From JAICLL01 sp035252155 (lineage in GTDB: Bacteria > Planctomycetota > Planctomycetia > Pirellulales > JAICIG01): 22,434 nt of DNA. The notes under the pieces are model-generated. The model made no database searches and was not told the origin of the DNA. It saw nothing but the letters and a program-made list of their open reading frames with translations. Below, one piece after another: positions 1 through 6,814 of the stretch. The number at the start of each line of letters is the position of its first letter. Within the stretch, counting starts at the first letter, position 1. The stretch is taken from positions 1 through 22,434 of the forward strand of contig DATFDL010000730.1 in the NCBI GenBank assembly GCA_035252155.1. Reading direction: 5' to 3'. Position numbers and translations under genes: made by a program.

Positions 1-10
1 AGAAGTGCCC

Positions 11-238
11 CTACCGTGGGCGGGCCAGCCGGCGCTCGGCCTGGTCGATGAGTTGCCCGGCGCGGGCGAGCAGCCCCTGGCGATCGTCGGCGGGCAGGTG
101 CGGCCCGCCCGGCCCGTGGGCCATCAGCGAACCTCGACAATGTTGGCAGATCAGTCGCTTGCCCAAATACTCGACACGCACCCGAAGACTGCGGCCACAA
201 GTCGGGCACTCTTGCACGAAAAAGGGGGAATCCGCCAT
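11..238 (-). CDS. small zinc-ribbon protein, hypothetical
   Basis: A 75-residue protein. Its first half has two CxxC pairs (CPTC near residue 11 and CQHC near residue 32) separated by about 18 residues, which is the layout of a zinc ribbon. The C-terminal half is charged and probably helical, ending in a run of Arg/Leu. There is no signal peptide or membrane segment. The ATG is preceded by an AAGGAG ribosome binding site (plus-strand 246-251), which supports this start. The stop lies ten bases inside the window, so the gene is complete. Short zinc-ribbon proteins of this kind are common in planctomycetes, often as orphan genes; the function is unknown. A spacer of about 560 bp with repeats separates it from the gene upstream, so it is probably transcribed on its own. 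Confidence 0.7.
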   Translation of the reverse strand: MADSPFFVQECPTCGRSLRVRVEYLGKRLICQHCRGSLMAHGPGGPHLPADDRQGLLARAGQLIDQAERRLARPR

Positions 239-800
239 CCGGTATCTCCTTCTACCGCTGCACCACTCGATTCAGCGAGATCGCGTCGAATTCAGCGCGA
301 TTGCGCTGGCCAGAGTCTATGCGATCTGCCGACCGATTTCAACAAAGAACCCGGCCATGCTGACGAAAAGGTAAACCAAGATAGCCGTAGGGCGTCCATC
401 GGACGAGAGTAGATCCGGCACATTTTGCCCAGTGTGACAACTGTGGTTAAACAACGGTTGAGGGCGGTAACGCACACCCCTGTTCTGGAACGCTGCTGTG
501 GAACGGTCTCCGGCCGTTTCACCCTGTTGTGGAACGGTCTCCGACCGTTTCACATTGCCCGACCGAAGGTCTCCCCCTCGTGGCAGAAGCGGGCCGATGG
601 TGTAACAACGGAGACCTTCGGTCAGACGCGGCGGTCACGGTCAGGAGACCGTGACGCAACCGCCGTGACGCCTGTGTGTTGATTGCCGGGGCATCGCCGC
701 GACGACGTGATCCGGTCGGCGCAGGCGCTGTTACGCGGCTCTGCCCCAGCCACCGAGCTACGGCGCCTCTTTCGCGGAGCGAAAGGCGACATTGCCCGAC
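239..800. other. gene-free spacer with hairpin repeats
   Basis: I see no convincing coding sequence in these 560 bases. From about 498 to 655 there is a cluster of short palindromic repeats, described separately. Positions 738-754 carry the unit GCTCTGCCCCAGCCACC and 769-790 carry a 'TTTCGCGGAGCGAAAGGCGAC' type unit. Both recur elsewhere in the window. The short ORFs here have no recognisable features and run through the repeats, so they are left out. Confidence 0.6.
498..655. repeat. cluster of four palindromic 'GGTCTCC' hairpin units
   Basis: Four inverted repeats follow one another. The first two (498-522 and 529-553) are near-identical 25-mers of the form GTGGAACGGTC-TCC-G(A/G)CCGTTTCAC. 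The third has 14-nt arms at 561-574 (GACCGAAGGTCTCC) and 610-623 (its exact reverse complement). The fourth has 9-nt arms GTCACGGTC (634-642) and GACCGTGAC (647-655) with a 4-nt loop. All share the core GGTC(TCC/AGGA)GACC. A related cluster lies at 17473-17612, so this is a dispersed family rather than a single terminator. Confidence 0.8.
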
Positions 801-1106
801 TTACCGCCCGAAGCGAATGCGGCTCACCTGATGAGCCAGCAGCCATTCGAGCCAGGCTTCGTGATCCTCGCTGAGCTCAACTTCGGTTTGGTTCTCACTG
901 TCGAGCGGCGAGACGACCGAGATCACGCCGTCGTCGAGCCAGCGACGGGCGGCCGCCGGGTCGATCCAGTATTCTCCGTCGGCAAGCTCCGGCACGCCTG
1001 GCTCGCCGGGCACGCTCATAAAATACGCCACCTCTTGTCGCAGCCGGTCGGAGGCTACGAACGGCGGCAAATCGGACCGGTTGGCGGCGTACACCTTGAT
1101 CGACAT
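801..1106 (-). CDS. conserved hypothetical protein, 101 aa, coupled to PQQ-like gene
   Basis: A 101-residue soluble acidic protein with no signal peptide, membrane segment or cysteine cluster. The C-terminal half is rich in Glu, Asp and Trp (…EDHEAWLEWLL…). An in-frame ATG lies 27 bases upstream at 1133, but I choose the ATG at 1106 because a strong AGGAGG lies eight bases before it. That Shine-Dalgarno sequence sits inside the last codons of the upstream propeller gene, whose TGA is only five bases before this ATG, so the two genes are very probably translationally coupled. The protein may act together with the propeller protein. I do not recognise the family. Confidence 0.7.
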   Translation of the reverse strand: MSIKVYAANRSDLPPFVASDRLRQEVAYFMSVPGEPGVPELADGEYWIDPAAARRWLDDGVISVVSPLDSENQTEVELSEDHEAWLEWLLAHQVSRIRFGR

Positions 1107-1111
1107 GCCCG

Positions 1112-2443
1112 TCAATCCTCCTGGGCGAGGCAATATAGCCGCTTCTCGCCGCGCAGAAACAGTTCGCCCCCGGCGATCGCCGCCGAGGCACTGAACGTAT
1201 CGTCGAGCACATTTTTGGCCAGCAGCTTGGGATGACCGCTGTGGCTGATGACCAGAGTCATTCCGTTGCGGTCGGTGACGTAAACGCGGTCGGCGGCGCC
1301 CACCGGCGAGGCGTAAATCTCGCTCATTCCGCCCAAACGAATCGGCCCCGGATCATCGGTGCCGGTCGGGCCGTTCACGCGCGTCAAGATGCCCTGGTAG
1401 TGCGTAATAAAGTAAAGCGATTCGCCGTAAAGCAACGGCGACGGCACGTAGGGCGTGCCGCGCGACCGCCGCCAGAGCACGTCATCGGTGGCGGTGATGT
1501 CGCCCGTTGCGCCCTCCAGGCGAATTGCCAGAAGCGCCCGCTTGTCGTAGCTGCTGCCGACGTAGACCACGCCGTCGGCCGCGACGGGCGACGCGACGAT
1601 GTTGGCCGACAGCCCGCCGCACTGCCAGATGACTTTGCCGTCGGCCAGGTTGTAGCCGCGCACGCGGTTGGTGCCGCTGACGATAAGCTGGGGCCGGCCG
1701 GCGTGCTCGAATACAATCGGCGTCGCCCACGACGTGATCTCGTCGCGATCGACTTTCCAAAGCTGCCGGCCGGTGCCCTTGTCGAACGCGGCGACGAACG
1801 ACTGCCCCTCATGGTCGCAATTGACGAACAGCATGTCTCCGTAAAGCACGGGCGATGCGCCCTCGCCGTGTCCGTGCAGCGACTGGATCAGGCCAAAGTC
1901 TTTTTCCCAAAGCAGCTCGCCGTCGAGATTCAGACAGTACAGCCCGTAGGAGCCAAAGAAGACAAAGACTCGCTCGCCGTCGGTTACCGGCGAATTCGAG
2001 GCGAGACTGGCGGTGCGGTGCCCTTGCTCTTGCGGCAGGGCCTTGCGCAGAGTGCGTTGCCAAACGATCTGGCCATCGGACCGGCTGACAGCCAGGGCTA
2101 CAAACTGCTGCCGGCGCGTCACGGGCAGGTTGTCGTGATTGCCCGGCGCCTGGCTGGGCCGGGGCGGCAGCTCATCACCGTAGGGTATGGCGGCCGTGAG
2201 GAAGACGCGGTCGCCCCAGACAATGGGCGTCGAGTGCCCCAGGCCCGGCAGCTCGCTCTTCCAGCGGACGTTTTGGTCTTCGGTCCACTCGGTCGGCGGG
2301 TTGGCGTACGGGGCAACGCCTGTGGCCAGCGGCCCGCGCCATTGCGGCCAGTACCGCTCGGCTTCGGGAGATTTGGATTCGGCCGCGAGAGCTTGGGAGG
2401 CGAGTGAGAGAAACCAGACGGCAATTACAACGACGACGCGCAT
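1112..2443 (-). CDS. secreted PQQ-like beta-propeller repeat protein
   Basis: A 443-residue protein. Residues 1-20 form a typical signal peptide with a hydrophobic core and a likely Ala-x-Ala cleavage site. The mature part starts with a WPQWRGP motif and then carries repeated blade motifs such as 'GQIVWQ', 'GELLWEK', 'GRQLWK' and 'GKVIWQ', the pattern of pyrrolo-quinoline quinone-like / BamB-like eight-bladed propellers. In planctomycetes such proteins form large families of periplasmic or surface proteins; most have no known substrate and need not bind PQQ. The gene lies about 120 bp downstream of fwdC on the same strand, and its end overlaps the Shine-Dalgarno sequence of the next gene. A link with C1 metabolism is possible only by position. 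Confidence 0.85.
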   Translation of the reverse strand: MRVVVVIAVWFLSLASQALAAESKSPEAERYWPQWRGPLATGVAPYANPPTEWTEDQNVRWKSELPGLGHSTPIVWGDRVFLTAAIPYGDELPPRPSQAPGNHDNLPVTRRQQFVALAVSRSDGQIVWQRTLRKALPQEQGHRTASLASNSPVTDGERVFVFFGSYGLYCLNLDGELLWEKDFGLIQSLHGHGEGASPVLYGDMLFVNCDHEGQSFVAAFDKGTGRQLWKVDRDEITSWATPIVFEHAGRPQLIVSGTNRVRGYNLADGKVIWQCGGLSANIVASPVAADGVVYVGSSYDKRALLAIRLEGATGDITATDDVLWRRSRGTPYVPSPLLYGESLYFITHYQGILTRVNGPTGTDDPGPIRLGGMSEIYASPVGAADRVYVTDRNGMTLVISHSGHPKLLAKNVLDDTFSASAAIAGGELFLRGEKRLYCLAQED

Positions 2444-2564
2444 GCTGCATTATTGCGAAACCAAGAATAAATCGAAAGTCGGTGGCTGCCGGCCACCTGG
2501 CCGCGGGCCAATTTTGGTTCTGCGCAGCACTGCGCCTGACTAGTCACGAAGTCAGCTACCCTTT

Positions 2565-3389
2565 TTACCTCGCCGCGGCGCCGTTCGGCTGCCAGATGAG
2601 CAACTCGCCCTTGCCGGGCACCGAGGCGTCGCCGGTGTAGCGACGGTAGGCGCCGGCCGCGCCGTCCTGGGGAATCGACACGCCCAGTGACGCTAAATGC
2701 CGAGCGTAGATGTGCAGAAAAGTCGGCTGGTAGGTGCAGGCGTAAGAGAAGGTAGGCAGCAATCGCAACGGCGCCAGCGACACGATGGTGCCGCGCGTCA
2801 TCCAGGCGCCGGTGCGAATCTCGGCGCCCGACAATAAGAAAAGCGTGCCGCCCTTCATCTGTAGGCCGGCAAAATCCTTGACGGGCCCGCCGATTACAAT
2901 CGTGCCGCGGCGCATGCGCATGCCGATTTCCATGCCGGCCGAGCCGTCGACGATGATCGTGCCGCCGCGCATGCCCGACAGACTGCCGCGATAGGCCGCC
3001 CCCACCTGCCCGCCGGCGTTGCCGTGAATGCGAATCAGCCCGCCCGACATCTCGCCGCCGACCCAGTCGGAGGCGTTGCCAAAGACCTCGATGCTGCCGC
3101 CCGTCATCTGAGCGCCCAAGTGCATCCCGGCGTCGCCGTGAATAGTGATGCGGCCTCGCGTCATGCCGCGGCCAATTGACTTGATGCGCTGGCCCCGCCC
3201 GTGAATCACTAGTTCGTCGCTCGGCTCGCCGTCGATGTCGAAAAACTCATCGAGCCTCGATTTTCGCTTGCCCAAATAGACAGGCAGCTCACGCACCTCG
3301 GCCAAGGGCAAGCTCGCCAGCCGGTCTGGCGTGAGGACCTCGGCCTCCAGCGGCACGGGCAGTTCGTGTTTGAGCGTGAGAGTGAGCAA
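2565..3389 (-). CDS. fwdC: formylmethanofuran dehydrogenase subunit C
   Basis: A 274-residue protein. Residues about 60-200 consist of repeating units of the form G-x2-M-x2-G-x-I/L-x-I/V-x-G (for example GAQMTGGSIEVFG, GGEMSGGLIRIHG, GMRMRRGTIVIGG). This is the right-handed beta-helix signature shared by FwdC/FhcC and the C-terminal domain of glutamate synthase. In the Fwd/Fhc complex this subunit packs against the A and B subunits. The length matches the family (about 260-280). No ATG is available; the first residue is a TTG at 3389, and a stop lies in frame not far upstream. It follows fwdA by about 48 bp containing a CTAG-rich tract, with no clear Shine-Dalgarno sequence. Confidence 0.92.
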   Translation of the reverse strand: MLTLTLKHELPVPLEAEVLTPDRLASLPLAEVRELPVYLGKRKSRLDEFFDIDGEPSDELVIHGRGQRIKSIGRGMTRGRITIHGDAGMHLGAQMTGGSIEVFGNASDWVGGEMSGGLIRIHGNAGGQVGAAYRGSLSGMRGGTIIVDGSAGMEIGMRMRRGTIVIGGPVKDFAGLQMKGGTLFLLSGAEIRTGAWMTRGTIVSLAPLRLLPTFSYACTYQPTFLHIYARHLASLGVSIPQDGAAGAYRRYTGDASVPGKGELLIWQPNGAAAR

Positions 3390-3395
3390 GAGAAC

Positions 3396-3427
3396 GGGAG
3401 GGACTAGGGGCTAGGGGCTAGGGACTA
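3396..3427. repeat. CTAG-rich tandem filler upstream of fwdC
   Basis: The fwdA-fwdC spacer is made of short near-repeats of GGGACTAGG / GGGCTAGG. A similar degenerate tract (6414-6450) lies just before fwdB. Neither holds a ribosome binding site. Confidence 0.6.
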
Positions 3428-3437
3428 GGCCAATCGT

Positions 3438-5069
3438 TCATGCCTCCTCGCAGGCGGTGACCTGCGGCTGGGCAATACGGTGCATCTCCACGGGGTAATT
3501 ATCAAACGACATCGTGTAATACTGCTGAAATAAGGGCCGCAAAAACTCTTCGATCGTTTCGTCGTAAGAAGGCTGAACCACCAGTCCGCGGCCTTCGGGC
3601 GTGGCGCGAATCTCGCCTTCCTCAACCACCACCTCGCCCCCCTTGATCACATACCGCGGGTAACTGAACATGCGGCGCACATCGGCGTCTTCCTCATAGA
3701 CGACCAGATCGGCGTCGGCGCCCACGCCCAGGTGCCCCTTTTGCGAGAGACCGAGCGCCCTCGCTGGCCCCGCCGAAGTGAGAATGGCGACGTCCGAAAG
3801 CGTGTATTGCCGGTCGAGCTCGCCCAGCACGATCCGCTTTTGCGCCTTCGGCGGCAACTTCTTCAGACACTCGCGGCGGAAATCGACGTCCATCAAAAGC
3901 TGAATGATTTCCGGATACCGCCAGAAGGCGGCGCCGTTGGGATGGTCGGTCGTGAGAAAGATTCGCCACGGGTCGTCAATCAACAGCAACAGCTCCAACC
4001 CCACGGCCCACTGCACGGCGTTCACCAGATTATTCGGCCGATAGGTGTAGGGCACGATACCGCAGCCGGTTTCGTTTTCGACGTCCAGGTTGCCCCACTT
4101 GCGGCCTGTGAGCTGATAGAGCAGATGCTGCCAAGGACCGTCGGCGGTGATCGTCACCGTGTCGCCAAAGAGCACCGCGCCAGCGTCGGCGGTCATATTG
4201 GGGTGGGCGTTGAAATATTCGGCCAACGCCTTCGATTCACTGCGCATGGTGTGCCAGTCGTCGCCGCCATAGGCGTGATACTGCAAGTGGGCCATGTGCG
4301 CTCGATGGCCTTCCAACACCTTCATCGTTTCGAGCGTCGTGGAGATGTTGCCCGGCGCTCCCAAGTTGTTGCAGTGCAGGTGCAGGGGATGCGGCAAGTG
4401 CAGTTCATCGACGATCTGTGCCAGGCTGGCGATGATCTTGGCGGGCGTGACCTTGCTGTAGCCTTCGACCGGCTCGCCGAGCGTTTTGGCGTCGCCGCCC
4501 CACTTCCAGGCTTCGACGCCGCCGGGGTTGACCGCCTTGACACCGTAGGCCTTGGCGGCCCAAATCTGCCAGGCCACTACATGCCGAGCACGCTCGAGCT
4601 CGCCGGCCTCGATCAGGTCGAGCACAATCTCGTGGTTGGCCATCAGCACGCAGCACGATTTGTCGACGATCGGCGTGTCGCGCAATTCTTCGTGCGTATG
4701 CTTGGCGGTGAGAATGGGCACCGCCGCCTCGTTGACGGTAGTCCAGCCCATGCCCGCATACAGATAGCCGGTGGCGAACGTCGTGGGAGTTGATCCGCCC
4801 AGGCCGGCCCGCGTCGCTTGCGTACGGACGAACTGTTGCGCCCGCCGGTGATCCTCGGGAATCATGGCCCGGGCGAAGTTCAGCGCCGCGCCGGCCACGT
4901 GCGTATGGACATCGACTCCGCCGGGAAAGACAATCATGCCCCGCGCGTCGATCGTGCGTCCGCCCTCGCCGCTGGCGGCGATGCGGCCATCGGCGATATG
5001 GATGTCTTGCACCACCCCATCGACGCCATTGGCCGGGTCATAGATTTTGCCACCTGTGATTCGCAACAT
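3438..5069 (-). CDS. fwdA: formylmethanofuran dehydrogenase subunit A (amidohydrolase)
   Basis: A 543-residue protein starting MLRITGGKIYDPANG. It belongs to the amidohydrolase superfamily and is the subunit that, in archaeal Fwd and bacterial Fhc, interconverts formyl-methanofuran and formate plus methanofuran at a dinuclear zinc site. Visible site residues are His55 and His57 in VHTHVAG, Lys178 in GVKAVNPGG (the expected carboxylated lysine), the histidines of PLHLHCNN, and the Asp in TTDHPNG. The length is normal. The frame is open far upstream (to 5678), but that part is antisense noise over fwdB; the ATG at 5069 gives the family N-terminus and lies 20 bp after the fwdB stop, consistent with one transcript fwdD-fwdB-fwdA-fwdC. 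It could equally be named fhcA by the bacterial convention. Confidence 0.95.
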   Translation of the reverse strand: MLRITGGKIYDPANGVDGVVQDIHIADGRIAASGEGGRTIDARGMIVFPGGVDVHTHVAGAALNFARAMIPEDHRRAQQFVRTQATRAGLGGSTPTTFATGYLYAGMGWTTVNEAAVPILTAKHTHEELRDTPIVDKSCCVLMANHEIVLDLIEAGELERARHVVAWQIWAAKAYGVKAVNPGGVEAWKWGGDAKTLGEPVEGYSKVTPAKIIASLAQIVDELHLPHPLHLHCNNLGAPGNISTTLETMKVLEGHRAHMAHLQYHAYGGDDWHTMRSESKALAEYFNAHPNMTADAGAVLFGDTVTITADGPWQHLLYQLTGRKWGNLDVENETGCGIVPYTYRPNNLVNAVQWAVGLELLLLIDDPWRIFLTTDHPNGAAFWRYPEIIQLLMDVDFRRECLKKLPPKAQKRIVLGELDRQYTLSDVAILTSAGPARALGLSQKGHLGVGADADLVVYEEDADVRRMFSYPRYVIKGGEVVVEEGEIRATPEGRGLVVQPSYDETIEEFLRPLFQQYYTMSFDNYPVEMHRIAQPQVTACEEA

Positions 5070-5089
5070 CAGGTCGGTTCTATGGCTCC

Positions 5090-6412
5090 TTACGCTGCTG
5101 GTGATGCCCCGACGACCTCTCGTTGCCGCGCGGCGGCCGCCTGATAGATACGTCGCACCACTTCTTCGTCGGTCGGATAGGGCGATTTCAACGCGGGCCG
5201 TAGCGGCAAGGGGATCTCGTCCATGCGGTAGGCCGTGCCCGGGGCGCTGATGCCGGTGACCGCGGTGGTGATGTGGACGTGCGCCAGGCGGCTGGTGTGC
5301 GTGACTTTGGGGTCGAGCACAATGGTCGGGATTCGGGCGAGATGGTCGATCGCCGGCTGCGGCATCGTGGCGCCCGGATCGGCGCCTAGAATCATGGCGG
5401 CATCGACGTCGCCCCGCAACAGCAGATCGACCGTCGAAAACTCGCCGGGATTGTAACGCGGGTAGCCGCGCGTCAGGCTCACGCCGAAGGGATACCCGGT
5501 GGTCCAGCGCATTACCACGTCCGCTCCCGTGACATTGCCATGCCCGCGCATGGGCATCGCCACGAACTTCGTGAAAGCGTTCAATTCGGCGGCTAGCGTC
5601 AAAATGGCCGCCGAGTTCATGTGTTTGCCGCGCGTCATCGAGATGCCCATACCGAAGAAGATGACGCCGAAGCGGCAATTCTTCATCCGGTCGGCCAGAT
5701 CTTGCAGTTGCTCGATCGTCAGGCCGGTTTCGGCGATCAGCTCGTGATTGACCGGCTGGCCTTTGACCAAGGCCCGCAGTGCGGTGAGCACTTCAAAATC
5801 TTTGCCGGGCCGCACCTGCAAGAACAAGTCGGCGGCGCGGCCGCTGGGTGTTTCGCGGATGTCGACCAGCACCATGGTGCGGCCCTTGCGGCCGTTGGGC
5901 ACGAACTTGCCCTTCTGGGTCAGCGTGTACTTGGTAAAGTGCCGGGGATGGCACTCCGCCGGGTTGCCGCCCCAATAGATAATGAAGTCGGCGCGGTTTT
6001 TCACTTCGCCGAGCGTGCAAGAAACCTTGCCACCCAACTGGGCGGCTAATTCGGTGGGGCCGTGTCACAACGAGGTGTGACTGTCGATCACTCCGGCCAC
6101 GAGCTCGGCCAGGGCCACCGCCTCGCGCTGTGTCTCGCAGGTGACGTTGCTCAGGCCGTAGACCAACGGCATATGCGCCTGGTGAAGCACTTCGGCGGCG
6201 CGGTCGATGGCCGCATCGAGCGTGGCAGGCTGGCCTTCGATCAGCGCGTCGGGATAGAGCCGCTCGGCCGTGTGATTGCGAAACCACGACTCGCCCAGGC
6301 TACAAGCGTGCTTGGTCTTGGTGATCCGCACGCCGTCGGAGTGCAGCTCGATATCGTCGCAGACGCAGCCGCAAAAGGTGCAGGTGGCGTTTTTGACTAC
6401 GGTGAGTTCCAT
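5090..6412 (-). CDS. fwdB: formylmethanofuran dehydrogenase subunit B, probable selenoprotein (in-frame TGA = Sec116)
   Basis: I read this as a single 440-residue gene with a TGA at 6067-6065. The N-terminal part has Cys11, Cys14, Cys18 and Cys37 (TCTFCGCVCDD … KHACSLG), which fits a [4Fe-4S] site. The C-terminal part has the archaeal-type IIYWGGNPAECHPRH and LQVRPGKDFEVL stretches. The TGA is codon 116, followed directly by His-Gly-Pro. Archaeal FwdB has the molybdenum/tungsten ligand Cys, or Sec in Methanopyrus, in exactly this Cys/Sec-His-Gly-Pro motif (Cys118 in Methanothermobacter wolfeii, from memory). The frame is unchanged on both sides and shows no decay over 324 codons. A GC-rich hairpin follows the TGA. 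Start: ATG 6412 giving MELTVVKNATC; an in-frame ATG at 6451 lies in filler. The alternatives are a nonsense mutation or a sequencing error (TGC/TGT to TGA). Confidence 0.85.
6029..6046 (-). promoter_or_regulatory. candidate bacterial SECIS hairpin after the fwdB TGA
   Basis: On the minus strand, GCCGCCC (6046-6040) pairs with GGGTGGC (6035-6029) over seven base pairs including one G-U, closing a four-base loop AGTT. The loop starts about 25 nt after the TGA and has a G in its second position. Known bacterial SECIS elements lie just 3' of the UGA, with the apical loop roughly 16-37 nt away and a G in the first two loop bases. A competing fold (CCACC 6057-6053 with GGTGG 6034-6030, plus AATT/AGTT inside) also places a G at loop position two. 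Hairpins are common in GC-rich genes, so this is supportive only. Confidence 0.5.
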
Positions 6413-6413
6413 G

Positions 6414-6450
6414 GGGAGGGACTGGGGACTAGAGGCTGGGGACTCGGGCA
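6414..6450. repeat. CTAG/GGGACT-rich tract upstream of fwdB
   Basis: Degenerate tandem units (GGGACTGGGGACTAGAGGCTGGGGACT) lie directly before the fwdB ATG on its non-template side. They resemble the tract in front of fwdC (3396-3427). No Shine-Dalgarno sequence is present between the tract and the start codon. Confidence 0.5.
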
Positions 6451-6495
6451 TTATCGTCCGATGCTTCCGCCCAAACTGGGCGGCATGATGAATGT

Positions 6496-6666
6496 TCACC
6501 CCAGCACGCCGCCGCGATAGCTGCCGCGGATGCGCCGCGGCATGTACCGACCGTTTTCGATCTGCTCCCAGGGAGCCTGTGAGTCGGCAGTGTCGTCCAG
6601 CGCGGCGTCGGCGAGTAAGCTTTGCCGATCGAGTTCGGCACTGGCGAGCTTGTTGGTTTTGCTCAT
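6496..6666 (-). CDS. small conserved-looking protein between fwdD and fwdB, 56 aa
   Basis: ATG at 6666 to TGA at 6496, coding for 56 residues that begin MSKTNKLASAELDR and end with an Arg/Gly-rich segment (GRYMPRRIRGSYRGGVLG). The codons favour G/C in the third position like the neighbouring real genes, and the composition, with an acidic middle and a basic glycine-rich tail, does not look random. There is no membrane segment, cysteine or signal peptide. No strong Shine-Dalgarno sequence is seen before the ATG. It lies in the fwd transcript, about 140 bp after fwdD and about 80 bp before fwdB. I do not recognise the family; a small accessory or assembly factor of the complex is one possibility. 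Confidence 0.55.
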   Translation of the reverse strand: MSKTNKLASAELDRQSLLADAALDDTADSQAPWEQIENGRYMPRRIRGSYRGGVLG

Positions 6667-6729
6667 GGTTATTTGGTCTTATCGTTGAATTCTGTCCGTC
6701 ATTTATATTTCGGCCGCGGCATCGCTTAG

Positions 6730-6746
6730 GCTCTGCCCTAGCCACC
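6730..6746. repeat. copy of the 'GCTCTGCCC(C/T)AGCCACC' dispersed unit
   Basis: GCTCTGCCCTAGCCACC, preceded by GCATCGCTTAG, matches the right arm of the inverted repeat at 9139-9210 with few changes and the copy at 738-754. It lies in the spacer between the small ORF and fwdD. Confidence 0.65.
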
Positions 6747-6791
6747 ACGTTGACTGATTGCTGCGACGCTTCAGGTTGTCCACCCGAAATA

Positions 6792-6814
6792 TCAGGCTGG
6801 AAAGCCTAACCTAC
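6792..6814 (-). repeat. 'GTAGGTTAGGCTTTCCAGCCTGA' dispersed unit overlapping the fwdD stop
   Basis: Read on the minus strand, this 23-base element pairs internally (AGGCT…AGCCT) and matches the unit GTAGGTCAGG-TTTTCCAGCCTGAC at 12553-12576. The last two codons and the TAG stop of fwdD lie inside it. Confidence 0.65.

Noticed and set aside
498..655. CRISPR array
   Set aside because: The units are palindromic, differ from one another, and are not separated by spacers of regular length; no cas genes are near.
1232..2407. 391-residue plus-strand open frame
   Set aside because: It lies wholly opposite the PQQ-like gene, which has a signal peptide and clear propeller repeats. The plus-strand product has no recognisable motif and an Arg/Ala/Val-biased composition typical of antisense frames in GC-rich DNA.
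5070..5678. Extension of the fwdA frame upstream of MLRITGG
   Set aside because: It overlaps fwdB in another frame, and its product is Arg/His-rich noise. The family N-terminus begins at the ATG at 5069.
6065..6748. Separate 227-residue protein ending at the TGA, with an independent 315-residue gene after it
   Set aside because: The two halves are the N- and C-terminal parts of one FwdB. The second has only a TTG as start and lacks a ribosome site, and the split falls in the middle of the conserved active-site motif.
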